From Helicobacter turcicus (GTDB lineage: Bacteria; Campylobacterota; Campylobacteria; Campylobacterales; Helicobacteraceae): a DNA stretch of 64,000 nucleotides. Below are positions 52,641 to 61,585 of this stretch, one piece after another. Numbering within the stretch: position 1 is the first letter of the stretch; every line of letters starts with the position of its first letter. The DNA is taken from positions 124,001 to 188,000 of the forward strand of contig NZ_JAIGYQ010000002.1 in NCBI RefSeq assembly GCF_019711685.1, written 5' to 3'. A program made the translations under genes and the position numbers. The notes below the pieces were generated by a model. That model was not told the origin of the DNA. It did not search any database and saw nothing but the letters and a program-made list of their open reading frames with translations.

Positions 52641-52807
52641 TTAAAGCTCATGTATTAAATCAAAGAATAACGAGAATATAAATATAAAAACAAATCCAAA
52701 ATAAGTAAATCCAAGCAATCCTAAACCACCATATTCACTTCTGCTAACCTTCCCATTATACCAAACATCTTGCTATAACCATTATTTACTGCATCCATAA
52801 AACTCAT
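52641..52807 (-). pseudogene. DUF805-like small membrane protein, frameshifted
   Basis: The start is clear: ATG at 52807, five bases after GGAGG. The frame begins MSFMDAVNNGYSKMFGIMGR, the usual opening of small DUF805 (YhaH-like) membrane proteins, where GRxSRSEY follows. Here the frame ends at a TAG (52721), but a different frame gives SRSEYGGLGLLG followed by about 17 hydrophobic residues and ends at 52641. One frameshift near 52745-52755 joins the two. This looks like a recently broken copy, or a sequencing error. Confidence 0.6.
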
Positions 52808-52960
52808 ATTAACCTCCAAAAATAAAAAGCAGAGAATTATAGAAAAAACAAGGGGCAAACCTGTCAATAAAAATACTTTCCTTTTGTAGTTTAAGTTACT
52901 ATTTTATTGTAAAAAAATAATAAGAATAATTTTTAGAAAAATAAATAAAAAGGATTGCGG

Positions 52961-53281
52961 TCATGCTGTTTTTAGTGTAATAACTGCAATGATGATAATA
53001 AGGATTCCAATGTAGCCAATGGGTTTTAATCTTTGTTTGAAAAAATACCAGCCACCTATTGTTGTTCCTAAGATTCCAATGCTTCCCCAAAGTGTGTAAG
53101 CTATTGCTAGTTTCATTCCTTCTAGACTTAAAGTCAGTAGATAAAATGCAAGCCATACCAATAAAATTGCTAGTAATCCCCATTTAAAATTTCTAAATCC
53201 ATCAGATTTATTAAGTGCTAGATTTGCAATAATGTCTAAAATTGCAGCCAAAACAACATAAAGCAAGTAGATGTTAAACAT
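52961..53281 (-). CDS. mdtI: Small multidrug resistance family protein, MdtI-like
   Basis: 106 residues in four helices. It resembles E. coli MdtI (spermidine export) in LDIIANLALNKSDGFRN and the third-helix LWGSIGILGT region. The first-helix acidic residue is Asp16 (ILDIIAN) in place of the usual Glu. It pairs with the MdtJ-like gene 3 bp upstream, so a heterodimer is expected. Polyamines or other cations are the probable substrates; this is inference. Confidence 0.75.
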   Translation of the reverse strand: MFNIYLLYVVLAAILDIIANLALNKSDGFRNFKWGLLAILLVWLAFYLLTLSLEGMKLAIAYTLWGSIGILGTTIGGWYFFKQRLKPIGYIGILIIIIAVITLKTA

Positions 53282-53284
53282 TTT

Positions 53285-53650
53285 CTATCCCAGTTTCTCC
53301 TCCGTCTTTTGCTTTTTGCCATGTCTATGGTCTTCTCCTAAATTTACAAGAGTAATTCCAAGAATAGCGAGTGCTAGACCAATGTATTCTTGCGCTTTTA
53401 GTGAAGTTCCAAAGATGAAAATAGCAATAATTGTAATAAGGCTAAGCCCAACAATCTCCCAAATTGCGTAAGCAACTCCCACACTAATTGTGCGGATAGA
53501 GATAGACATAAAATAATATGCCACACCAATCATTGCAAACATAAAGCCATACATAAAGATTTCATTTCCAACTTGTGAGTAATTCATAACAGAAACACCA
53601 AAGACTTCACATATAATCGCAAGTATGAGAAAAACCCACGCTTTTAACAT
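53285..53650 (-). CDS. mdtJ: Small multidrug resistance family protein, MdtJ-like
   Basis: 121 residues, four helices and a longer charged tail (EDHRHGKKQKTEE), as in E. coli MdtJ. The essential Glu15 of the first helix is present (ICEVFGVSVM), and the third-helix motif VAYAIWEIVG fits. It is the first gene of the pair and likely forms the spermidine-exporting MdtJI heterodimer with the following gene. Confidence 0.75.
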   Translation of the reverse strand: MLKAWVFLILAIICEVFGVSVMNYSQVGNEIFMYGFMFAMIGVAYYFMSISIRTISVGVAYAIWEIVGLSLITIIAIFIFGTSLKAQEYIGLALAILGITLVNLGEDHRHGKKQKTEEKLG

Positions 53651-53760
53651 AGCTTCTCCTTAAAAATGCCATAAATAATAAGGATAGATAAAACAAAAAA
53701 ATGTTAAAATAGGAATAAACTTCATATTATATAGAAAAATTTCAAGAAAAGGCAAATTGC

Positions 53761-54852
53761 GTGAATAAGAGCTTAGAAGCAGATTTAGATAATCTCTCAA
53801 AAACTTATGTGGATTCTCTTGATATTTCTTTAAAAGGTGAAGAGAGTAGCTATCAAATTTATTTTGGAGATTTACCTAAACTCATATTAGATAAAAAAGT
53901 GTTAATTGTTACAAATCCAAAAATTGCTGGGTTGCATTTGCAAACACTTTTAGGGCGAGTTCAAGCAAGAGAGGTGTATTGTCATATCATTCCAGATGGT
54001 GAGGTTTATAAGAATTTTAAAAGTGTGGAGAGTATTTTGGAAACAGCATTTAATCACCACTTGGATAGAAAGTCCTTAATGATTGCCTTTGGAGGGGGCG
54101 TGATTGGGGATATGGTGGGTTTTGCTGCTGGAATCTTTATGCGAGGGATTGACTTTATTCAGATTCCAACAACACTCTTAGCGCAAGTAGATTCTAGTGT
54201 TGGAGGGAAAACAGGAATTAATAATGCTTTTGGTAAGAATCTTGTTGGACTTTTTTACCAACCAAAAGCTGTGTATATTAACTCACAATTTTTACGCACT
54301 CTTCCACAAAGAGAACTAAGTGCTGGATTTGCAGAAATTATAAAAATGGCTGTATGTTTTGATAGGGAGTTTTTTAAGGTATTAGAAAATCTTAATATTG
54401 GTGATGAGTGCGCGCTTTTAGCAGTGATTCAAAAGGCTGTGAGTATTAAAGCTCAAGTTGTTAGAGAAGATGAAAAAGAACAGGGGATTAGAGCGGCACT
54501 AAATTATGGGCATACCTTTGGGCATAGTATAGAACTCCAAAGCGGGTATGGCAAATATTTACACGGAGAAGCAGTTGGAATGGGAATGGTGATGGCAAAT
54601 ACCCTTGCACTTGCGCTTGGTCTAATCAATCAAGTAGAGTTTGATGCCATAAAAGCACTACTAGAAAAATTTGGGATTCCAACAAGTTATGCAATTAAAA
54701 ATGTAGAATCTTTTTATGAAAGCTTTTTTTTAGATAAAAAAAGCCTTAATTCTCGCATTAAATTTGTTCTACCACAGGGCATTGGTGGAGTGTGTTTTAA
54801 AGATGATATTCCAAAAGCACTAGTGCTTGATATTTTAAGTGAGTTTGCTTAA
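53761..54852 (+). CDS. aroB: 3-dehydroquinate synthase
   Basis: 363 residues. AroB makes 3-dehydroquinate from DAHP with NAD and metal. Blocks GGGVIGDMVGFAAGIFMRG, TTLLAQVDSSVGGKTGIN and ALNYGHTFGHSIE (metal His) are present. The start is GTG with AAGG eight bases before. The mscS gene overlaps the end by one base, in the HP0283-HP0284 order. Confidence 0.96.
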   Translation: MNKSLEADLDNLSKTYVDSLDISLKGEESSYQIYFGDLPKLILDKKVLIVTNPKIAGLHLQTLLGRVQAREVYCHIIPDGEVYKNFKSVESILETAFNHHLDRKSLMIAFGGGVIGDMVGFAAGIFMRGIDFIQIPTTLLAQVDSSVGGKTGINNAFGKNLVGLFYQPKAVYINSQFLRTLPQRELSAGFAEIIKMAVCFDREFFKVLENLNIGDECALLAVIQKAVSIKAQVVREDEKEQGIRAALNYGHTFGHSIELQSGYGKYLHGEAVGMGMVMANTLALALGLINQVEFDAIKALLEKFGIPTSYAIKNVESFYESFFLDKKSLNSRIKFVLPQGIGGVCFKDDIPKALVLDILSEFA

Positions 54853-56531
54853 TGCGTTTTGTAATTTTTGTTTTTCTTTTTGTATGTAGTGTCGCATTCG
54901 GTGCGATTGTTGAGGACATCAAAACAATAAAATCTCTAGAATTAGAAATTACCAATGCTAACCGCTTTTTAGAGGATACTAATAATGCATGGATGAAACG
55001 TTACTCAAACTACCAATCTTATCAGCAAGTTTTAGCGAATCTAGCGCATACACAAGAGGCAATCACACAACTAGAAAAAAAGCCAAAAACTCTTGCAGTT
55101 GAAGATGAGCTAAGTGTCTTAAAGCGGAATCTAACAGCACTACAACAACAAAAAAAAGTGCTAGATATTTACAAGGATTTGCCCTTTAGGGAGCTAACAG
55201 AAGCAAAAAAATTAGAGGAAATGCCAAATGTTACTAATCCACTGTTAATTGTGCGTGCATATTCCTATATTCAAAAAGCCGATGAAGAGTTAAAGAATCT
55301 AAATACCAATTATAAGAGTTTGCAGAGTAATCTTAAATGGCTAAACCAAAAAGATTCTGCGCTTAAGGGCTTGTTACAAATCTATCAAGCTGAACCTAAC
55401 AAAAGTGAATTGCTCAATGTGTGTCGCTCAAATTACTGCCTTTTTGCTAATGCAGAAGAGATTGCAAAGGCTTATGCGGAAAATTTAAATGCATTAACTG
55501 TTTTAGAGACCACAAAAGAGGTTTTTAATACGACTTTAGAAATTTTTAGCAAGGAGACACAGGAGAACAAAGTGCGCCTAATGGGGCAGGTCAAGGCGCA
55601 GTTTTTTAAGGGGATTTATATTGGTATTACAATTTTGGTTCTTATTGGAATTGCTTTTTTTCTAAAACTTGGAGTGCGTAAGTATATTCATGATAATGAG
55701 CGCATTTACACGACAAATAAGATTATCAATTTTTTGAATATTACGCTTATTGTGATTACTTTGCTTTTCTCTTACCTTGATAATGTGGGCTATCTTGTTA
55801 CTGTGCTAGGGTTTGCATCGGCTGGTTTAGCAATTGCTATGAAAGATTTGTTTATGTCTGTGCTTGGCTGGATTGTTATTGTTGTTGGAGGTTCTGTGCA
55901 TGCAGGGGATAGGATCAAAGTGATTAAAGATGGGGCAGTGTATGTGGGTGATGTGCTAGATATTTCTGTGCTTAGAATTACGCTTTATGAGGATATTACG
56001 TTAACAACTTATGCACAAAATCGTCGTGCTGGGAGAATTATTTTTGTGCCAAATAACTTTATCTTCACCGTAATGTTTTCTAATTATACGCATGGCGGAA
56101 TGAAAACGGTGTGGGATGGGATTGATTTTACCATTACTTTTGATTCCGATCACGCAAGGGCTTGCCATATCGCAAGAGAATGTGCCAGAAAATATGCAAA
56201 AGGCTACACAGAAAGCACACGTAAGCAGTTTGCAAAATTGCGTGATAGATTTACTTTGCGCAATACAAATGTAGAACCACGGGTGTTTAGTCTACTAGAA
56301 CAAAATGGGATTAGAATCTCTGTATGGTATCTTACAAATGCTTATGCGACTTTAGCTTTGCGTAGTAGTATAAGTGCCGAGATTATTAATGAAATTTTAC
56401 AAGAGCCAAGTATTCAAATTGCATATCCTAGCACAACAGTGTATGAGGGTAAGCGCAAAAAGGAGCATAAAGAGGCGTTTAAAACGGCACGTGTAGGCGA
56501 TGGTGTTATTCCTCCTACAAATTTTAGCTAG
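54852..56531 (+). CDS. MscS-family mechanosensitive channel
   Basis: 559 residues. It has a signal peptide (1-18), a long periplasmic coiled-coil region (about 20-250), then transmembrane helices and the MscS pore block (GFASAGLAIAMKDLFMSVLG followed by WIVIVVGGSVHAGDRI), with a cytoplasmic tail. It would open on membrane tension to release solutes. The large N-terminal periplasmic domain is typical of the longer MscS-like channels, and the order with aroB and mtaB matches H. pylori HP0283-HP0285. Confidence 0.87.
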   Translation: MRFVIFVFLFVCSVAFGAIVEDIKTIKSLELEITNANRFLEDTNNAWMKRYSNYQSYQQVLANLAHTQEAITQLEKKPKTLAVEDELSVLKRNLTALQQQKKVLDIYKDLPFRELTEAKKLEEMPNVTNPLLIVRAYSYIQKADEELKNLNTNYKSLQSNLKWLNQKDSALKGLLQIYQAEPNKSELLNVCRSNYCLFANAEEIAKAYAENLNALTVLETTKEVFNTTLEIFSKETQENKVRLMGQVKAQFFKGIYIGITILVLIGIAFFLKLGVRKYIHDNERIYTTNKIINFLNITLIVITLLFSYLDNVGYLVTVLGFASAGLAIAMKDLFMSVLGWIVIVVGGSVHAGDRIKVIKDGAVYVGDVLDISVLRITLYEDITLTTYAQNRRAGRIIFVPNNFIFTVMFSNYTHGGMKTVWDGIDFTITFDSDHARACHIARECARKYAKGYTESTRKQFAKLRDRFTLRNTNVEPRVFSLLEQNGIRISVWYLTNAYATLALRSSISAEIINEILQEPSIQIAYPSTTVYEGKRKKEHKEAFKTARVGDGVIPPTNFS

Positions 56532-56536
56532 GGATT

Positions 56537-57811
56537 GTGACGTTGAAACAAAAAGTGTATTTTAAGACTTTTGGGTGTCGGACAAATCTGTTTGATACGC
56601 AAGTTATGATTAATGCGCTAAAAGACTTTATACAAACGCCTTATGAAGAGGATAGTGATATTGTGGTTGTGAATTCCTGCACAGTTACAAATGGTGCAGA
56701 TAGTGGGGTTAGAAATTATATTAATCGTTTGCAAAATGAAGGGAAAAGAGTATATTTTACGGGCTGTGGAGTGCAAACACAGGGGCAAACACTTTTAGAG
56801 AAAGGGCTTGTTAGTGGTGTGTTTGGACACTCGCATAAAGAGAGGATTAATGCGCTTTTAAAACAGGAATCCAAGTTTTATTTAAAAGACAATTTAGAAG
56901 CACTAGAACAAGAGATTTTAAGCGATTTTGTAGGTAAAAGTCGCGCATTTATTAAAATCCAAGAAGGTTGCGATTTTGTATGCTCGTATTGTATTATCCC
57001 TAGTGTACGCGGTAAGGCTAGAAGCTTTTCGCAAGATAAGATTCTAAAGCAAGTGCAAAATTTAATACAAAAAGGATTTAGCGAGTTTATTATTACAGGG
57101 ACAAATATGGGGAGTTGGGGTAAGGATTTTGGTTTAAATATTGCTACTCTTGTGGAATCTTTGTGCGCAATCTCCTCTTTAAAGCGTCTAAGAATTGGTA
57201 GCTTAGAGCCTTCGCAAATTGATGAAAAATTTTTGGAAGTGCTAGAGAATGAAAAGATTGAGCGGCATTTACATATTGCCTTGCAACACACTTCTTCAAA
57301 AATGCTAAAAATAATGAATCGCTATAATACTTTTGAAAAAGATTTAAAGCTATTTAATGCACTACGTAATAAGGGTTTTGCATTAGGTAGTGATTTTATT
57401 GTTGGACACCCCGGCGAGAGTGAGGAAATATGGAAGGAAGCATTTGAAAATTTTTCACAACTCCCTTTGACGCATTTGCATAGTTTTATTTATTCTCCAA
57501 GGGATAATACACCATCTGCCCTTCTTAAAGATAGAATTAATGGAAATGTTGCAAGAGAAAGAAAAAATCAACTTGAAACAAGAGTGAGGGCGAATAATTT
57601 GAAGTTTAGAGAAGCATTGTGCGCTAGAAAAATGCCTTTAAATGTGCTAGTTGAAAATGTAACATTGCAAGATTCTATGTCTATTGCACAAGGCTTTGAT
57701 GAATATTATAATAAAGTGCAAATCTTCTCTAAACAACCTATTTTAAAAGATAGTTGGATAAAGATAGAAAATTTTAACCCAAGAATGGATAAGAATTATG
57801 CAGAAATTTAA
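56537..57811 (+). CDS. mtaB: tRNA t6A37 methylthiotransferase (MtaB)
   Basis: 424 residues. The UPF0004 half carries three cysteines (FGCRTN, NSCTVTN, TGCGVQ), then the radical SAM cluster CDFVCSYCIIPSVRG and a short TRAM end. MtaB makes ms2t6A in tRNAs with ANN codons. GTG at 56537 or TTG at 56543 could start it; the latter is better spaced from AGGGA. The ftsH-like gene overlaps the end by 14 bases. Confidence 0.92.
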   Translation: MTLKQKVYFKTFGCRTNLFDTQVMINALKDFIQTPYEEDSDIVVVNSCTVTNGADSGVRNYINRLQNEGKRVYFTGCGVQTQGQTLLEKGLVSGVFGHSHKERINALLKQESKFYLKDNLEALEQEILSDFVGKSRAFIKIQEGCDFVCSYCIIPSVRGKARSFSQDKILKQVQNLIQKGFSEFIITGTNMGSWGKDFGLNIATLVESLCAISSLKRLRIGSLEPSQIDEKFLEVLENEKIERHLHIALQHTSSKMLKIMNRYNTFEKDLKLFNALRNKGFALGSDFIVGHPGESEEIWKEAFENFSQLPLTHLHSFIYSPRDNTPSALLKDRINGNVARERKNQLETRVRANNLKFREALCARKMPLNVLVENVTLQDSMSIAQGFDEYYNKVQIFSKQPILKDSWIKIENFNPRMDKNYAEI

Positions 57812-59477
57812 AGCTTTGTATATTGGAATCCTAGCGATTATCTTAGCTGTGATTCTATTTAGTGCGATGGTTTTAAAACAAGATACACAGCTAATTAGCG
57901 CAACAAAATTGCAAAGTTTAATAAAAGAAAACTTGCCAGAAATTGCTACAATTAAAGGAGAATATTTGTATTTTACGCTAGGGAAACAACATTATAAGGT
58001 TGCTAAGGAAAGTGTAGATTTACAAGCTTTTGGGCAAAAAGTTCCTTTAGAAATTAAAGAAGAGTGGAGTTTGTGGCGCAATACAATTGAGGTTATTGTA
58101 ATTTTTGGTGTGGTGTTTATTATACTTTTGTTTGTTCTTGCCTTTAAGCAGAGTAAAGTTGCACAAAATAAACCAAAGCTAAAAGAGGATTCCGTATCTA
58201 ACACTTCAAATGTCGCAAAATCCCTAGCAAGTGATGCTTTTGCACTGCATCATATTAAGCCTATAACCTCAAATGTGACTTTTGCGGATGTCGCAGGTAT
58301 TAATGAAGCAAAAAATGAGCTTGAAGAGATTATTGATTATCTAAAATTTCCTAAAAAATACCAAGAATTTGGTGTGAAATTACCAAAGGGAGTTTTGCTA
58401 GTTGGTGCCCCAGGTGTTGGAAAAACACTCATTGCAAAGGCGCTTGCTGGAGAAGCAAATGTGCCATTTTTTTACCAAAGTGGAGCAAGTTTTGTGCAAA
58501 TTTATGTAGGAATGGGTGCAAAAAGAGTGCATGATTTATTTACAAGGGCAAAACTTAGTGCCCCATCAATTATTTTTATTGATGAGATTGACGCAGTGGG
58601 TAAAGCGAGGGGTGGAATGCGCAATGATGAAAGAGAAGCAACGCTCAATCAGCTCTTAACGGAAATGGATGGTTTTGAAGATAGTTTTGGTGTAATTGTT
58701 ATTGGTGCGACAAATAATATGGAATCTCTTGATGAAGCATTATTGCGCAGTGGGAGATTTGATAGAAGAATTTTTGTGGAATTGCCAAATTTAGAAGAAC
58801 GTATCAAAATTTTAAAGGTGCATACACGCGATAAACGTTGTGATTTTGACTATGAGGAGGTTTCTAAGCTTTGCGTAGGCTTTAGTGGTGCTGCGCTTGC
58901 TTCACTCATTAACGAAGCTGCTTTATGCGCAATTAAGAGAGGTTCAGAAGTTATTACCAAAGAGGATATTTTAAATGTACGTGATAAAGTTATGCTAGGA
59001 GTGCGCAAGAAGCTAAGTTTTAGCGATAAAGAGCGCGAGATTTTAGCATATTATCAAGCAGCAAAAGCTTTTAGTGCGTATGCTTTAGAAATACCTTTTG
59101 AAAAAGCGACTTTAATGAGTGATGGGCTAAAGTATGCTGATAAAGAGTTTTTAAGTCAAAATGAAATGGAGAGTCAAATTAAAATTCATTTATCTGGAAT
59201 TGCAGCTTTGGAGTTGCTTTTTGAGGAACGCTACTCACATGCAAAAGTGGATTTGGATAAGGCGAAGGTGATTGCGCGTAAAATGGCAGAATCCTATGGG
59301 ATGGGCGAGTATCTTTTAGGGCGCGAAGAAGATGTCTTAAAAATTTTAGAGAATTGTAAAAATGAACGTTATGGATTTTTTAAAAATTATCGTTCAATTT
59401 TGGATTCCATTAAAAGTGCACTTTTGACAAATGAGAAGTTAGAGTTTGCTGAAGTTGGGAAGATAATTAATGCTTGA
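57798..59477 (+). CDS. FtsH-like AAA+ protein without an intact zinc-protease site
   Basis: 559 residues. Two N-terminal transmembrane segments flank a short periplasmic part (7-100). The AAA module is intact: Walker A GAPGVGKT, Walker B IIFIDEIDAVGKARGG, SRH GATNNMESLDEALLRSGRFDRRI. In the M41 domain, the zinc motif HEAGH is replaced: the aligned segment is ILAYYQAAKAFSAY, so both His and the catalytic Glu are missing, though the later Asp region (KVDLDKAK) remains. It is thus a likely membrane AAA+ unfoldase or scaffold without protease activity. The position matches H. pylori HP0286. Confidence 0.85.
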   Translation: MQKFKALYIGILAIILAVILFSAMVLKQDTQLISATKLQSLIKENLPEIATIKGEYLYFTLGKQHYKVAKESVDLQAFGQKVPLEIKEEWSLWRNTIEVIVIFGVVFIILLFVLAFKQSKVAQNKPKLKEDSVSNTSNVAKSLASDAFALHHIKPITSNVTFADVAGINEAKNELEEIIDYLKFPKKYQEFGVKLPKGVLLVGAPGVGKTLIAKALAGEANVPFFYQSGASFVQIYVGMGAKRVHDLFTRAKLSAPSIIFIDEIDAVGKARGGMRNDEREATLNQLLTEMDGFEDSFGVIVIGATNNMESLDEALLRSGRFDRRIFVELPNLEERIKILKVHTRDKRCDFDYEEVSKLCVGFSGAALASLINEAALCAIKRGSEVITKEDILNVRDKVMLGVRKKLSFSDKEREILAYYQAAKAFSAYALEIPFEKATLMSDGLKYADKEFLSQNEMESQIKIHLSGIAALELLFEERYSHAKVDLDKAKVIARKMAESYGMGEYLLGREEDVLKILENCKNERYGFFKNYRSILDSIKSALLTNEKLEFAEVGKIINA

Positions 59478-59486
59478 AGTATTTGG

Positions 59487-59861
59487 ATGAGCGTAATTTT
59501 TGGAAAAAAAACAGAGCTGGAATCTTTTAGTATTCTTCAATTTTTATATGGAGATTTTAGTGTTTTTGGAGTGAAAGAGCATTGTAAAGAGGCAGTGGAA
59601 TTTACATTAAAAACATTAAGAGAAAATAAACGCGTAGAAGCTTTGGTGCTTGTGCATTTAGATTTGAATAGGGGATCTAAAATCGCAAGGTTAGAACCAC
59701 AAGAAATATCTACAAAACTTTTAAAAAACCTAAAAATAATTCAAAGTTTTGGCACTAAAATTTACTTTTTTTTTAAAAGGCAAAAAAGGATTCCAATCTC
59801 TAGTCTAGAAGCATATAAAGATCTTGCAGAAACCGGAATTGTATTTTTATATAAAGCTTAG
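59487..59861 (+). CDS. Conserved hypothetical protein after the ftsH-like gene
   Basis: 124 residues, soluble, without signal peptide: SVIFGKKTELESFSILQFL at the start, a charged middle, and FFFKRQKRIPISSLEAY near the end. It has no domain I recognise. It follows the ftsH-like gene by 9 bp; H. pylori has an unrelated-looking unknown (HP0287) at this site, and I cannot confirm homology. It converges with the DUF5666-like gene, overlapping by four bases. Confidence 0.6.
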   Translation: MSVIFGKKTELESFSILQFLYGDFSVFGVKEHCKEAVEFTLKTLRENKRVEALVLVHLDLNRGSKIARLEPQEISTKLLKNLKIIQSFGTKIYFFFKRQKRIPISSLEAYKDLAETGIVFLYKA

Positions 59862-60202
59862 TATGCTCTATTTTTATAGCATTCTATTTCAATTTCTCTC
59901 GCAATTGGATTTGCTTTGCCATTGTTGAAATCTTGAAAATATAATTTAATTTCCACAAAAGTCCCCGGAGTTAAATCTTTAAAAGTTCCGTATTTGTCTA
60001 TCCCAAATACACCACAATTATCCATATCAATTTCTGTGTTAGGCAAAACCTTGACCACGACACTATCTCCATAAATGGAATCTACTACAATTGTTTTATC
60101 TGCAGAGTTTGTTTGTGCAATTGTGCCTTGAAGTTTGAAACTACTTGCTAGACTTGAAACTGCTAATATAGCAATACATAAGGTTATCTTTATAAGACCC
60201 AT
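59858..60202 (-). CDS. Secreted DUF5666-like beta-barrel-type small protein
   Basis: 114 residues with a signal peptide (about 1-20, ending SLAS) and a compact beta-rich domain (FKLQGTIAQTNSADKTIVV, TPGTFVEIKLYFQ) resembling the DUF5666/OB-like fold. It has two cysteines (DNCGVFG, IECYKNRAY) that could form a disulfide. The ATG at 60202 follows AGGA; a start at 60232 lacks a better site. Function unknown. Confidence 0.7.
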   Translation of the reverse strand: MGLIKITLCIAILAVSSLASSFKLQGTIAQTNSADKTIVVDSIYGDSVVVKVLPNTEIDMDNCGVFGIDKYGTFKDLTPGTFVEIKLYFQDFNNGKANPIAREIEIECYKNRAY

Positions 60203-60210
60203 AAAAATTC

Positions 60211-60336
60211 CTAGTATGCTGTTTTTTTGCATTCAATTTTGTGTGTATGCAAAATTTTTCTTGCAGAGAGCCCACTTCTACAAATATCCTTTAAATGTCC
60301 TTTGTAAATACATTTAAGCCTATAAATACCATTCAT
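60211..60336 (-). CDS. Possible 41-residue Lys/Cys-rich protein
   Basis: The ATG at 60336 lies six bases after AAGGA and the frame runs 41 codons to a TAG, ending 8 bp before the DUF5666-like ORF. It has three cysteines and ten lysines. Its last nine residues (KIECKKTAY) resemble the last ten of the DUF5666-like protein (EIECYKNRAY). This suggests a partial duplication between the two genes. Confidence 0.4.
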   Translation of the reverse strand: MNGIYRLKCIYKGHLKDICRSGLSARKILHTHKIECKKTAY

Positions 60337-60622
60337 TTTTATTCCTTTATCAATTTAGTAGGAGAATTTTAATGGACTATTGTTAGCTTTTTGTTAAGAT
60401 AAAGAATCTACTCATCACTAAAAGTAATAGTTAGAGTGATTTGTCCGCATTCCTACTCTATGCTTTTTGCTTTAGAAATTCCATTTATTTGCCATAATGC
60501 TTCTCCATCAAAATTTTGTTAAAATCAGGGAGAGAGACACCTTTTATACTCTTAAGGTGGTTGCATTTTACCAAGACTTTGTTAATATTTCGCTAATTTT
60601 ATTCAATAAGTAAAGGTTAATT

Positions 60623-61576
60623 TTGGAATCGGTCATTAAAAAAAATACATTAATGTTAGCACCCTTGGCAGGATACAGTGATTTACCTTTGCGTGAAGTG
60701 GCAAAGAAGTTTGGTGCAGATATTACAGTGAGTGAAATGATTAGTGTGCATGCCTTAGCATTTAAAAATAAAAAAACACTCAAAATGGTAGAAAAATCTC
60801 CTCTTGAAACACCTTTTGCCTTACAAATTGCAGGTAATGATTTTGGGATTATTAGGCAAGCAGTAGAGTTTTTAAATACGCAAAAAGATAACATTACTAT
60901 TTTAGATTTTAACTGCGGTTGTCCAGCTCCAAAAGTTTCAAGTCATGGCAGTGGAAGTTCGCTTTTAAAGGATTTAAATAAACTAGTTGAAATTTTAAAA
61001 CTCATTAGAGAAGTGAGTGAAATTCCCTATTTAAGTGTAAAAGTGCGTTTAGGATTTGACCAAAAGATTCCTTTAGAAATTGCAAAAGCCTTAAATGACG
61101 CACCCGTTGATTATGTTGTGGTGCATGGAAGGACAAGGGCAGATGGATACAAAAAGGAACGTATTGATTATGATTCTATTGCTTTGATGAAGTGCAATCT
61201 TAAAGTTCCACTTATTGCAAATGGTGAGATTAATAGTGCCAAAAAAAGTCAAGAAGTGCTAGAGCTAACAGGAGCAGATGGAGTAATGATTGGGAGAGCA
61301 GCGGTAGAAAAACCTTGGATTTTTGCACAGATTAAAGAGGGGTTTATAGAAGAGAGTGTGGAGCTAAGGGGACGTGTGACGTTGGAACATTTTGAACGTA
61401 CCATTGATTTTAGGGGGGATTATGGAGCAATTATGTTTCGTAAAAATTTACATGCTTACTCTAAAGGATTAAAGGGTGCAAGCGAATTTAGAAGTAAGGT
61501 TAATGTAATTTCTGAACCTATGTTAATGCGTGAAGCCATTGTAGAATTCTTTAATGGCGCAGAGTTTGAAAGTTAA
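60623..61576 (+). CDS. tRNA-dihydrouridine synthase (Dus family, DusB-like)
   Basis: 317 residues: a TIM barrel with FMN (LAPLAGYSDLPLREVAKKFG, ANGEINSA, MIGRAAVEKPWIF), the catalytic Cys in FNCGCPAPKVSSHGSGSSL and VHGRTRADGY. It reduces uridines in tRNA D-loops. The start is TTG at 60623, six bases after AAAGG. DusB is the usual single bacterial enzyme, but sub-class assignment is not certain. Confidence 0.9.
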   Translation: MESVIKKNTLMLAPLAGYSDLPLREVAKKFGADITVSEMISVHALAFKNKKTLKMVEKSPLETPFALQIAGNDFGIIRQAVEFLNTQKDNITILDFNCGCPAPKVSSHGSGSSLLKDLNKLVEILKLIREVSEIPYLSVKVRLGFDQKIPLEIAKALNDAPVDYVVVHGRTRADGYKKERIDYDSIALMKCNLKVPLIANGEINSAKKSQEVLELTGADGVMIGRAAVEKPWIFAQIKEGFIEESVELRGRVTLEHFERTIDFRGDYGAIMFRKNLHAYSKGLKGASEFRSKVNVISEPMLMREAIVEFFNGAEFES

Positions 61577-61585
61577 GAATAAATT

